Assembly: GCA_027923505.1 (NCBI GenBank)
Contig: BROI01000021.1
Coordinates: 434,001 to 498,000 of the forward strand
DNA: 64,000 nt
Reading direction: 5' to 3'
DNA from: Mayamaea pseudoterrestris
Lineage: Eukaryota; Bacillariophyta; Bacillariophyceae; Sellaphorales; Sellaphoraceae
In this document: positions 10,158 to 19,473 of the stretch, one piece after another
Position numbering within the stretch: position 1 is the stretch's first letter
Layout of the letters: each line of letters opens with the position of its first letter
Position numbers and translations under genes: made by a program
Notes under the pieces: generated by a model
Seen by the model: the letters and a program-made list of their open reading frames with translations, nothing else
Databases searched by the model: none
Told to the model about the DNA's origin: nothing

Positions 10158-12017
10158 ATGGTGACTACATTGTTCGAGCTTAGCAGTTCCAATAACATTG
10201 ATTCAAACAGCGCGGCAACGCCTGCAACAAGCCGGATAAGCAACACTTCGAGCAGCTCATGTAAAGTGAAAGTGAAAGCGAAAGCGAAAGCGAAGCAAAC
10301 AATGTCAGTCCAGATAAAGAATGAGGATCACCAGCAGCTCCTTGACCAAATGCTGCAAGAAGCGGAAGTCTTGGCAACTCAGATGCGATCGACCAGCTCA
10401 AAAACCAGCTCCTCCATTGCTGGATCGGATCCTGTGGAAGATTCTTCCACAGCTCTCATGTCTCGGCATAGCACCAACGTTGAGAATGACACTATTCCAG
10501 TCTCACCTCAACCGAGTCGGTCCAGTTTCATGCTCCCTGATGACGTCTGTTCAACGCCATCACGGTCGCATCAGGACGAGGTGGATGCGGCAATCCATTC
10601 TTCGAAACTCATGAAGAATGCGTTGCTCGCGTTAAATCACAGTCAACAAGATCTGATCGACGGTGAGGACGTAGCGTCGTTTCTGACATCCAATGATGCC
10701 GGCTTTATTAAAAGCAGTGCAGCATCGCTGCCATTGCCGCCATCATCACCTTATTCGAACCATGACAGTGTTATTTGGGACAAGGCAGAGTTTGCGCAGG
10801 AGGGTGACGATGATTACGTTCCTCTTGTAGATTATAGTGGAGGTGCACACGCAGCCACGAATGGAGCCAATGGCCAGGCAAACGACAGCAGAGCCTTGGG
10901 GTCGTCGAACCATAACAAGTCAATTACTGCGACTGTAATAAAACAACAAGCAGCTCCAAAAGGCGTCACGTCCCCATCAGCACTGCCTCCTCAACCAATA
11001 ACAACAAGCTATATGGAGCCAAGCAGCGGTATTACCTGGCACAAGATTGACTCTCCCACGCGTGACGACGAAGATTTTGTTCCACTTGCAGACTATTCGA
11101 GCCACAAACCGCCAGCATTGTCTCATACTAGCTCACTAGATGATAGCGATGCTCATTTCTCTCCATTGACACGGCAGGAAATGTATCGACGGAAGACAGC
11201 CTTGGCGAGGAAGAAACGCAACAAATGGCTCATTAGAATTTTGTTTGTATTGCTGGGTTTCGTCACAATCTGCTTCATTCTAGGTGTCCTGGCAGGCGAA
11301 CACGCGTCAATGAGCGGCGAGACGATTACAGCTACGGAGGCGAAGCAAAATCAGAAACTGCCGGAGCAACAGCAAGCATCCTCGCAAAAGGAACATGAGA
11401 AACCAGGACGAAACGTTCAGCGGAACGAAGGGAAAGAATCTTGTTCTACTAAAACTTTGCAAGTCCAAAATGCTGCAAAAGAACCGAGAGACAAGCTGGT
11501 AGTGGCGACGCCGGGACTAGATCAGGCGTCAGCCGATGCCGATCCGAATGGCACCCGTGCTACCGGCAGCGAACTATATGAGGCAGTTCCGGTTGATGAA
11601 GGATTTAGAAGCGACGAATCAGAAAAGGCTTCAAAAGAGAAGCACAAGTCTTCGCACAGTGAACTGACGCTAGCTTCAAAGGTGCTCACCAGTGAATCAA
11701 AACCAGACGCACAGAAAAATGCTCCTCAAGCACTATGTGAGTTTCCCGTCACTGAAATGGACGAGCCAGCAATTGATATGGCAAGTAACAATGCCATGGG
11801 CAGACCGTGCAACACCCACTCCACGCCCAGTAAAGTAGTAACAAAAGAGCAATTTGACGATGTTAAGGATATTACTGCCGGACATGCCAGAGGCGCTTGT
11901 CAGATGGCGTATGCGCATTGGCTGCTACCGGCCTGTTGGCAGTCTAATCATATGGATGACGTGCACATCACCAAAGAGGACATGGTTTTTGCATTAGTGC
12001 AATCCATGATGCAGTAG
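10158..12017 (+). CDS. Single-pass membrane protein, Ser-rich, unknown function
   Basis: Not recognised; 619 residues in one exon. The N-terminal ~355 residues are Ser/Asn/Asp-rich and look disordered. One membrane segment (LIRILFVLLGFVTICFILGV, ~residues 358-378) follows a basic stretch RRKTALARKKRNK, so the N-terminal part probably faces the cytosol (positive-inside rule). The region after it is Lys/Glu/Ser-rich. Two related acidic motifs occur, WDKAEFAQEGDDDYVPLVDY (~205-226) and WHKIDSPTRDDEDFVPLADY (~293-312), about 87 residues apart; they look like an internal short-motif duplication. A KVKVKAKAKAKAK run comes from a six-base microsatellite. The last residues are VHITKEDMVFALVQSMMQ. It is convergent with the alcohol dehydrogenase gene. 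Confidence 0.7.
   Translation: MVTTLFELSSSNNIDSNSAATPATSRISNTSSSSCKVKVKAKAKAKQTMSVQIKNEDHQQLLDQMLQEAEVLATQMRSTSSKTSSSIAGSDPVEDSSTALMSRHSTNVENDTIPVSPQPSRSSFMLPDDVCSTPSRSHQDEVDAAIHSSKLMKNALLALNHSQQDLIDGEDVASFLTSNDAGFIKSSAASLPLPPSSPYSNHDSVIWDKAEFAQEGDDDYVPLVDYSGGAHAATNGANGQANDSRALGSSNHNKSITATVIKQQAAPKGVTSPSALPPQPITTSYMEPSSGITWHKIDSPTRDDEDFVPLADYSSHKPPALSHTSSLDDSDAHFSPLTRQEMYRRKTALARKKRNKWLIRILFVLLGFVTICFILGVLAGEHASMSGETITATEAKQNQKLPEQQQASSQKEHEKPGRNVQRNEGKESCSTKTLQVQNAAKEPRDKLVVATPGLDQASADADPNGTRATGSELYEAVPVDEGFRSDESEKASKEKHKSSHSELTLASKVLTSESKPDAQKNAPQALCEFPVTEMDEPAIDMASNNAMGRPCNTHSTPSKVVTKEQFDDVKDITAGHARGACQMAYAHWLLPACWQSNHMDDVHITKEDMVFALVQSMMQ
10264..10296 (+). repeat. (GTGAAA/GCGAAA)n microsatellite inside coding sequence
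   Basis: About five six-base units encode alternating Lys-Val and Lys-Ala in the membrane protein gene, so length changes would stay in frame. Confidence 0.8.
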
Positions 12018-12325
12018 CAGCATACCAGTAGTGGCTATGATGAGATGGAATGCCTGGCTAATGCCTCATAGAGACATACTGATGCTGATCTGCTCTTTTT
12101 ATACTGTACAGCCTTACTGCCTATTAGTAGCATCTGAATAGGTATCAGCAGCGATATCACTCTCTACACTACAGCAGTCCCGAGCAAGGGGCTGGGCAAG
12201 TGCTACAGACCTTTCAATAAGGGAAATGCTCAACACTAAGCGTTTAAAGATAGCACTGCATGCACTTCAGCTTCACCGTACTAAATTTTGTTCAGCTGTC
12301 ACCTGCTTCACTTATTTTTTCCACC
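12018..12325. other. Convergent intergenic region
   Basis: This 308-bp stretch lies between the 3' ends of the membrane protein gene and the alcohol dehydrogenase gene. No exon, RNA gene or repeat was seen; it probably holds both 3' UTRs. Confidence 0.5.
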
Positions 12326-13512
12326 TTACAACTCAGCGAGCGTGGACATATCGATGACAGCCCGTTGAGCATCAGCATTTCCGGCTATCATATCCTGAAA
12401 GTGAGCTGACGCATCCTTGGCATGAATAACTTTATACTCGGGAACAATCTTGTGCTCAGCGCAAAAGTCAAGCATCTGCTGGGTCTCCGGGACACCGCCA
12501 ATCAACGAACCTTCGAGTCTCTGACGCCCAAACAGCATCTGAAAGGCCGAAATCTCAAAAGGTTTCGCCACTCCTCCGATCAAAACCATAGTGCCCCCAA
12601 CCTTGAGAGTGTTCGCCAAAGGGCCTACCGGATGAACAGCCGAGACAGTATCAAGAATGACGTCGAATGTACGATAGGCCGCCTTAATCGCCTCTTCATC
12701 GGCATGGACGAGCAGCTTGGCGCCCAATGATTTTGCAGCAGCTGCCTTCTTGTTGTTGCGGGAAATAACAGTAACATCGCATCCCATGGCTTTGGCAAGC
12801 TTAACGCCCATCTGTCCTAGCCCACCAAATCCAACAATGCCAACTTGCTCACCCTTGCCGCCACCATTTTGCAGAATGTGGCGATTCAATGGAGAAAACA
12901 TGGTGATACCAGCGCAAAGCAAAATGCCTGCGTACTTCATGTCCATACTCTTGGGAACGTGGAAGACAAAATGCTCACTGACGGTAATGTCAGAACTGTA
13001 ACCTCCGTTGGTATGGTGACCGACCGCCTTCTCGTAATTTGCACCTTTGCCGGCCGGAAAGTCGGAGCTGTACGTCTGAGCCATGTCCGGGCAGTGATTC
13101 TCAAGTCCATCCTTACAGAGATCACAGGCACGGCAACTTTCGACCATGCAGCCTACACCAACGCGGTCTCCGACTTTGAAATCCTTGACATCGGCGCCGA
13201 CTGCCTTGACGATGCCAGCTATCTCGTGACCAGGTGCTGGAGTATGGCAGTCGACAAATTAGTTTTTCCATGCCGAAATCACCGCACCTTTTTCCCACCA
13301 ACAACAAATCACTTACCAATCGGGAATTTGTCAAATCCCCAATCTCCGTTGCACGCATGGACATCACTGTGGCACATGCCGCAGTACTGAATGTCAATTG
13401 CAACGTCGTTCGGCCCAACTTCGGGGCGACCAAACTCCATGCGCTTGAGCTCACAACTCGTGTCGAAAGCCGCAAGCGCAATCGTGCCTTTTCCGTCCTT
13501 GATAGTAGCCAT
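12326..13512 (-). CDS. Zinc-dependent alcohol dehydrogenase (CAD/YahK-like, MDR superfamily)
   Basis: Oxidises or reduces alcohols and aldehydes with NAD(P)H. Exon 1 is 13512..13317 and exon 2 is 13236..12326; the 80-nt intron is GTAAGT..TCCAG in phase 1 and restores FPIAPGHEIAG, giving 368 residues. Catalytic zinc site: GMCHSDVH with GHEIAG. Structural zinc site: four Cys in ESCRACDLCKDGLENHC. Cofactor fold: GFGGLGQMGVKLAKAMG, followed by SRNNKKAAAAKSLGA, where Ser-Arg at the end of the second strand fits NADP preference. Length and motif order match the cinnamyl-alcohol-dehydrogenase-like subgroup common in bacteria, fungi and algae. There is no signal peptide, so it is likely cytosolic. 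The exact substrate cannot be told. Confidence 0.93.
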
Positions 13513-13835
13513 GTTTGATGTTTAATAATATTGAATAATACAAAGTGAGTCGAATCTCCGGAACTTGTGAGAAGGAAGCAAAACGAGCAAGTGATTTGTG
13601 CATCCATGGACGGAGATGGAACGATATCGAATGGAACACATTCGAATGGCTGACGCAGTCAAACGTCACAGCTCGCGAGCGCAAAGATTGAAGATATGTC
13701 GCAGTGAAAACTGATACGACATTCATCCGATGCCATCCATCATCACCATGCGCGACGAACGTTCCGTCAGCAGTGCGGATCAAGAGGTGCCTTCATACAC
13801 TTTAGTGTCATCATAATTAGAGCATCGGCGTCAAA
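13513..13835. other. Divergent intergenic region, alcohol dehydrogenase / plastid protein
   Basis: This 323-bp region separates two outward-facing start codons and should contain both promoters. No exon or repeat was recognised. Confidence 0.5.
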
Positions 13836-15416
13836 ATGAGGTCTGGTAGATCAGTGCTGCTCTTCCTGGCGGTAACGAATTCAGCTTGGTCGTTTCAATC
13901 CATATTACGCCCTTATCGGTCGACCATTGGTCGACAATCGATCACCAAACCTCTCTCTGGCATTCTCGATGAAATTGAGGGAGATTCCTACAACCTTTCG
14001 GGAGGCAGTAGCCAGAGTACAGGGACCCGCAATGACTTGGCTGACGCGTATGAAGTCATGCTCGCCGAAATTGTGTTTTCGACCAACGATCCGCGGGTTG
14101 ACATTATAAATAAATTTGATCTCGTCACAGATCCAGATTTTCTTAAGTGGCTGGAGGACACCAAGATTGGCAGATCCAACGACCCCGAAGAGCGCATGGC
14201 TCTCAAGGATTTGCTTGAAATTATTCTCGACGTTAAGACAAAGGTTGAAGTAAGTCGATTGGCCGACGAACGTGCAGCAAAGGAAGCGGAGGAAGCCGAG
14301 CAGCGACGCATCCATGAGGCGGAAGCGAGAGCCGCTGCAGGTCAGCAAATGACAACTGCAGACATCTTGAAGAAGGCTAACGCTATTGGCACACAAACAT
14401 CAGAAACACAGTCACAGGATCGCGAAACGAAGAAGAAGACTTTCTACGAGCAGGAACTGACACCGGAAATTCGGCTAAGCTACGAAAGTCTACTGAAAAA
14501 AGTTCTTCCACCATACAAGGCTGGCGATTCAGCAGCTACTACTGTCTTTATCTACTACGACCAATTTGATGCTCAGTTTGTTAAGGTCGTCAATGAGCGG
14601 GCTGAGAATGGCGAGCAAGAATCTAAGGATTTGCTAGAAGCACTTGCGGTGGAGCAACAGAACAGAATTGCCGCAGCTTCTGAGACCCTCAAGTCAGTTC
14701 TTTCCGTGGGCGATCCAATGCGTATGGAAGGAGCCATTGTCAGGCTAGCTCGCGAAGGAAAAGTTGATGAGGCATTTCTCCTTTTGCTTCAAGCCAACGA
14801 GGATCAAGCAAAAGCTGCAGGCGCCAACGGACCGGCCCAGCTCATGGCCAAGCTTCGCAAGCGTGCCATTGAGGAAAAGGACAAGCAGACTACAAGCAAG
14901 GAAATTCGTCTTATACGTCAACTGCTTCGCGAAGACGATGTTCAAGTGCGTGAGAAGATACTAGAAGATGCGTTCACGCCAAAGGCTGCCTTTATTGTTC
15001 CAGGAACCATGGAGAATGCACAAAAAGCTCTTGATGGCGAATCACCAGACCAGGAGAAGCCAGTCCCAGAAGTTCCTCCACCCGACTTTATCAATGCGTG
15101 CAAAGCAGTTTTACTCAACTTTGGTAATGTCGATTCAGGTGACGAGGAGCGTGGCGACTTGGCTACGCGCATTCGCAAGATTGCTTCCGAGGCCGAAGTT
15201 GTTGCCACCCGTATTTACGGCAAGGGCATGACGACGCGCGAGCAGCAAGATCGAGCATGGGCGGAAACAACAACATCAATTTTTGATCTCGAGAAGATGG
15301 AAATTGACGCGGAGCGTCGAGGCGAACAAGCGCCTTGGACGAATCCAGATGCGGATGATGACATGCTGCTACCTGGATTTGATGCGCAAGGCAGAATGAA
15401 GGTTGGCGGAGGTTAA
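13836..15416 (+). CDS. Predicted plastid protein of unknown function, helical
   Basis: Not recognised; 526 residues in one exon. The N-terminus is a signal peptide (SVLLFLAVTNSAWS) followed at once by FQSILRPYRSTIGR, an SAWS-F junction with a basic, hydroxylated stretch behind it. That is the bipartite targeting signal of stromal proteins in red-derived secondary plastids. The mature part is soluble, highly charged and mostly helical, with a Glu/Ala/Arg-rich coiled coil near residues 135-175 (VSRLADERAAKEAEEAEQRR). Further conserved-looking blocks are TFYEQELTPEIRLSYESLLK and PDFINACKAVLLNFGNVDSG. No enzyme motif is visible. It is followed in the same direction by the TM9SF gene about 270 bp on. 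Confidence 0.75.
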   Translation: MRSGRSVLLFLAVTNSAWSFQSILRPYRSTIGRQSITKPLSGILDEIEGDSYNLSGGSSQSTGTRNDLADAYEVMLAEIVFSTNDPRVDIINKFDLVTDPDFLKWLEDTKIGRSNDPEERMALKDLLEIILDVKTKVEVSRLADERAAKEAEEAEQRRIHEAEARAAAGQQMTTADILKKANAIGTQTSETQSQDRETKKKTFYEQELTPEIRLSYESLLKKVLPPYKAGDSAATTVFIYYDQFDAQFVKVVNERAENGEQESKDLLEALAVEQQNRIAAASETLKSVLSVGDPMRMEGAIVRLAREGKVDEAFLLLLQANEDQAKAAGANGPAQLMAKLRKRAIEEKDKQTTSKEIRLIRQLLREDDVQVREKILEDAFTPKAAFIVPGTMENAQKALDGESPDQEKPVPEVPPPDFINACKAVLLNFGNVDSGDEERGDLATRIRKIASEAEVVATRIYGKGMTTREQQDRAWAETTTSIFDLEKMEIDAERRGEQAPWTNPDADDDMLLPGFDAQGRMKVGGG

Positions 15417-15685
15417 TAAATTTCACAGAATCTATTTTTTCATTGTATTAGTCTTAGTCATGCGCCAAAATGTGCCGAACTTTTGTAAGATAAAATATGT
15501 ATTGAAGTGGCATTTGTGGATTTTATTTTGTATCCAGTGGGTTTGGATGGCGATCGCATGGTCCAGCGTGAAGGATTGGTTGTATGCTGTGGGTGGTTAG
15601 CTTAGACATTAATCACGAATGGGTCGTCATGTCCACGACTGATAAACGCATCCTCGAATGGGCCGAATTGAGCGGCACACAAGAA

Positions 15686-17740
15686 ATGACCATGAGGATT
15701 GCCGTTTCGAGTCTTTTAGGATTGCTTGTCAGCGCGTCCGTCTTGGTCGCCGACGGGGCCAAAGTCAAGCGCGTTAAGGCTGGAAAGAAATACAATGATC
15801 ATGATGCCGTGCACATTGTGGTGAACAAGGTTGGGTGCGTACAACATTTCTAAGTTGCAGCTTCTGGTTGTTGACGGGCCAATCTCTCTTACACTGAGCT
15901 TGTTTCGCAGACCCTTTAATAATCCGACGGAGACGTATCGATACTACTCGCTTCCATTTTGTAAGGAGCATGCTAATGAAGAGCTTGAGAAGGAGGTGGC
16001 GGAGGAAGAAAACGTCGTTGCGGTGGAGCGCAAGGCTCAAGCGACTGCTGACGAAAAGCGCGAGGGAGCCGTCCGACACAAGCAGCGACTTGGCGAATCC
16101 ATCGTCGGAGACCGTCGGGAAACTTCTCCGTACGATATTACCTTCATGGACAGTGTGGATTGGCGTTTGCTTTGCAAGACGACTCTGCACAAGAGAGACA
16201 TTACCATGTTCAAGGAAGCAATTCACAATAACTACTTTTTTGAAATGTTTGTGGAAGACTTGCCCATGTGGGGCTACATCGGAGATGTCGCAAACGAAGA
16301 TTTTCTCATGGGCGAAGTCGATGGCAGCAAGACGTATCTCTTTCCGCATCTACACTTTCATCTCGGCTACAACAATGATCAAATTGTATCTGCAAAGGTC
16401 ACCACGGATGTACGTATCAAGTTCCTTTGTTATATTTGCATCGCATATGTCTTCTTTATATACACCTCAACGTATATTTTTTGCAGACGGACCGAAAGGT
16501 GGATATAACCGATGTGGACAAGCCTAGGGAGGTCAAATTTAGCTACTCGGTGGAGTGGTTTAAAGATCCGATTTCATGGTCGGATCGTCACACCAACTAT
16601 CATGACTCTAGATTTGTGCCTTCGTCCTTTGAGATCCATTGGCTTTCCATCATCAACTCGTTTGTTCTTGTTTTGTTGCTAACGGCGTTTTTGACTATCA
16701 TCTTGCTGCGTGTGCTCAAGAACGACTTGTCACGGTACATGGAACTTGACGATGAAGCGTTGGAAGAGGAGGAATCGGGTTGGAAGCTTATTCACGGGGA
16801 CGTCTTTCGGTTTCCGGAACATCCCATGCTTTTCTGCTCTGCGGTGGGTACAGGCAACCAGCTTATTGTCCTCTCCCTGTTACACTTGTGCCTTGCACTT
16901 ACTGGAGCCATCTCTACGACTCGACGAGGTTCCATCATGGCTGGAGTAGTTGTCTTATACTGTTTAACGTCCTTTGTGAACGGATACACGTCAGTTCGGC
17001 TTTACCGTCAAATGAATGGCAAGAATTGGGTAAACTGTACCGTCATGTCAGCTGCCATGTTTCCTTCGCCAGTCATCTTTGTCTTTTTGTGGGTAAACTC
17101 GATTGCATTGGCACACGGCTCGACCAGTGCGCTGCCACTCACGACAATTTTTACAGTCACGGCACTTTACTTGTTTATTGCCTTTCCGTTCCATCTCTTC
17201 GGAGCTGTCACGGCTAAGAATTTTGCGAATGCTGACTTTAACGCACCGACCCGCACGACCAAGATTCCACGCGAAATCCCTAGTGAAATGCCCTGGTATA
17301 GAAGCCGAGTTTTTCAAATCTTGATTGCTGGCTTTCTTCCCTTCTCTGCCATTTACATTGAGTTGCATTACATTTTCGCTTCCATATGGGGCCATTCGAT
17401 CTACACGCTGTTCGGTATTCTCCTGTTGACATTCATTTTGCTCATCACGGTCACTTCATTTATTACGGTGGCGCTGCTTTACTTCCAACTAGCCAGGGAG
17501 GATCACCGGTGGTGGTGGGTAACGTACATCAATGGTGGAATGACGGGACTGTTCATTTACGCCTACTCCTTCTATTTCTACTATTATCGAAGTTTCATGA
17601 GTGGTATTCTTCAAGGATCTTTCTACTTTGGATACATGGCGGTCATTTCCCTTGCATTTTTTTTAATGCTGGGTGCTGCTGGTTTCCAATTCAGCTTGGT
17701 CTTTGTCAAGTACATCTATTCGCGGATCAAGAGCGACTAA
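15686..17740 (+). CDS. Transmembrane 9 superfamily protein (nonaspanin/EMP70)
   Basis: Endosome/Golgi nine-pass protein. Three exons, 15686..15834, 15911..16409 and 16487..17740, with introns of 76 and 77 nt (phases 2 and 0), give 633 residues. The signal peptide is MRIAVSSLLGLLVSASVLVA. The junction across intron 1 restores the family signature VGPFNNPTETYRYYSLPFC, and intron 2 restores VTTDTDRKVDITDV. A lumenal domain (~residues 20-290) with SVEWFKDP leads to nine C-terminal membrane segments. The last residues, RIKSD, carry the KXD COPI-binding and Golgi-retention motif known from TM9SF proteins. The ATG at 15686 (or 15692) gives the clean signal peptide; the frame is open further upstream with weaker context. 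Relatives act in adhesion, phagocytosis and membrane-protein sorting. It is convergent with tocopherol cyclase, 66 bp between stops. Confidence 0.95.
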
Positions 17741-17806
17741 GTTTATCAATTGGATAATCGACGAATATTATTGGCAGAGGTCCACCAGTTATCTCATCCT
17801 TTGATT

Positions 17807-19312
17807 CTATATGCTCTTACGGTAGCGCCGTCGTAAATTAGCTAAACGAACGGGGAGCTGTAACAAGCCGCGAATGGGCTGCTTGAGTTTAGATTCACCA
17901 CCCCACTCGTCCCACCATGGCCCGCCTCCTACCTCGGCTCCCCCATATAAGCTCGTCGCCCGATCAATCAGCGGCGGCCCCGCCTTCCGCACATATATCT
18001 TCCTGCTAGAATTCCATTCCAATTCCCAGAGCGTCAAAATGCACTGCGCTTTAAAGGTAGCTCGACAAAATAGAACCATACCTTGATCTGGTGTTGGTGC
18101 GCGAAACACCAGTCCTGGTGTTGTTTCTGGATCGCATTCGTACTTGACAACCGCTTCAAACGGATGCTGGCCTATTCCGTAACCCTTAAGCTCCCACGAT
18201 CCAAAGGGTGTCACCTTCCATTCCATGTTGCCCGTCCATGGCGTACCTTCGTAAAATATTCCATTGTGATGAATTGAAACCATACCAAGCGATTCGCGTC
18301 GTCCAAACGGAATAGTGCGAACCCCACCTCCAGCCGTAACCGAGAGTTGCTCATAGCCAGAGAATGAGTTGCACTGTGTCCAATACCATTTTGGTGGAAG
18401 TGCTGCGCCCCAATTTTTCTCCGCGTATAGAGGCGCATGAGCAAATTTGTACGTATGATTGTTCCAAGTGACGGTGCCAGTTGCTCGCGCATCCGCTAGT
18501 GTGACTTGCCAATGCGGCTCAAAAACTGCAAAGTTCGATAGCCACCCGGCGGTGCTCTTTTGGTCGCCTTGAACATCGCCCCAGCCACAAAGAGGCTCGA
18601 CGGAGATGTCGAAATCACATGAACCAGAATGGCCCTGGCCGGCCAACACACCTCCGAGACTTCCATCATGTCCTCGTATACGTCCCATCAAATGGTTCGG
18701 CAGTATCTGAAATCCACTTTCGACCTGATCATGAAATTCTTCCTTTGTCCTTGCCGTTACAGGCTTGTCGTCGTCGAATACATTCGGCTGCTGCTTCAAT
18801 TCAAACGCACAACCGAGTCCCTGCTGATATTTCCAAGCCCAAAACTTAGTGTCGTCCTTATCTGCCTGAACTAGGTACCCATCATTTGGACCAATGATTT
18901 GAATGCACGACAGTCTGAATTCCGATTTGTTGTTTCCAGGGTCCTCAATGGAAATGACAAAGACAAAGTTCGCCTCAGGGAGAGTCAAGCGATAATACCA
19001 GCCTTCCATGAAGCGATGGCGACTTGTTCCGCGACGTCGGAGCAATTTAGTATATCTACGTCGCAGACTTTGATAAGCGGGGTGAGAAGGTACAAAGTGA
19101 CGGCCGGAATGAGGTGTTTGTTGAGGATACGCTTTTCGTTCCTTTGGTTCCCGAATTCCATGGAGTTGTGTTGGGGAAGTAATAGTCGAACGCTCGTTTT
19201 GTATCGCATGTCTTGCATTTAGAATCCAACATATTATTTCTGAGGTGTTTAAGGCCAGTAATACAAGTGAAAGACAAAGCCGCAGAAGCCGCAGACGCCG
19301 CATATGACTCAT
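17807..19312 (-). CDS. VTE1: Tocopherol cyclase
   Basis: Closes the chromanol ring in tocopherol (vitamin E) synthesis, in the plastid. One exon, 501 residues, similar in length to plant VTE1. Typical blocks are FMEGWYYRLTLPEANFVFVI (~residue 100), QPNVFDDDKP, LCGWGD, AGWLSNFAVFEPHWQV, NNHTYKFAHAPLYAEKNWG, PPKWYWTQCNSF and the C-terminal GLYGGAEVGGGPWWDEW-like block (here SLYGGAEVGGGPWWDEW). The N-terminus begins MSHMRRLRLLRLCLSLVLLA, a signal peptide that fits import through the outer plastid membranes, though no clear Phe junction follows. The gene is divergent from prenylcysteine oxidase, with about 160 bp between start codons. Tocopherol and tetrapyrrole synthesis (ALA dehydratase at 56310) are both represented in the window. 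Confidence 0.95.
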   Translation of the reverse strand: MSHMRRLRLLRLCLSLVLLALNTSEIICWILNARHAIQNERSTITSPTQLHGIREPKERKAYPQQTPHSGRHFVPSHPAYQSLRRRYTKLLRRRGTSRHRFMEGWYYRLTLPEANFVFVISIEDPGNNKSEFRLSCIQIIGPNDGYLVQADKDDTKFWAWKYQQGLGCAFELKQQPNVFDDDKPVTARTKEEFHDQVESGFQILPNHLMGRIRGHDGSLGGVLAGQGHSGSCDFDISVEPLCGWGDVQGDQKSTAGWLSNFAVFEPHWQVTLADARATGTVTWNNHTYKFAHAPLYAEKNWGAALPPKWYWTQCNSFSGYEQLSVTAGGGVRTIPFGRRESLGMVSIHHNGIFYEGTPWTGNMEWKVTPFGSWELKGYGIGQHPFEAVVKYECDPETTPGLVFRAPTPDQGMVLFCRATFKAQCILTLWELEWNSSRKIYVRKAGPPLIDRATSLYGGAEVGGGPWWDEWGGESKLKQPIRGLLQLPVRLANLRRRYRKSI

Positions 19313-19473
19313 GGTGTGCGCAAACTTCCATGGTGTGAACAGCGACGCGGTTTTTCGCGGCGCGCACGCTAGTAACGATGGGACAGAAAAATGAAGTCGG
19401 AACGGTTTTCACTTTTACGCCGAAAGATCCGAGATGTTTAGCCTCGTCGACCGGATCAAACATTTCTTGGATA

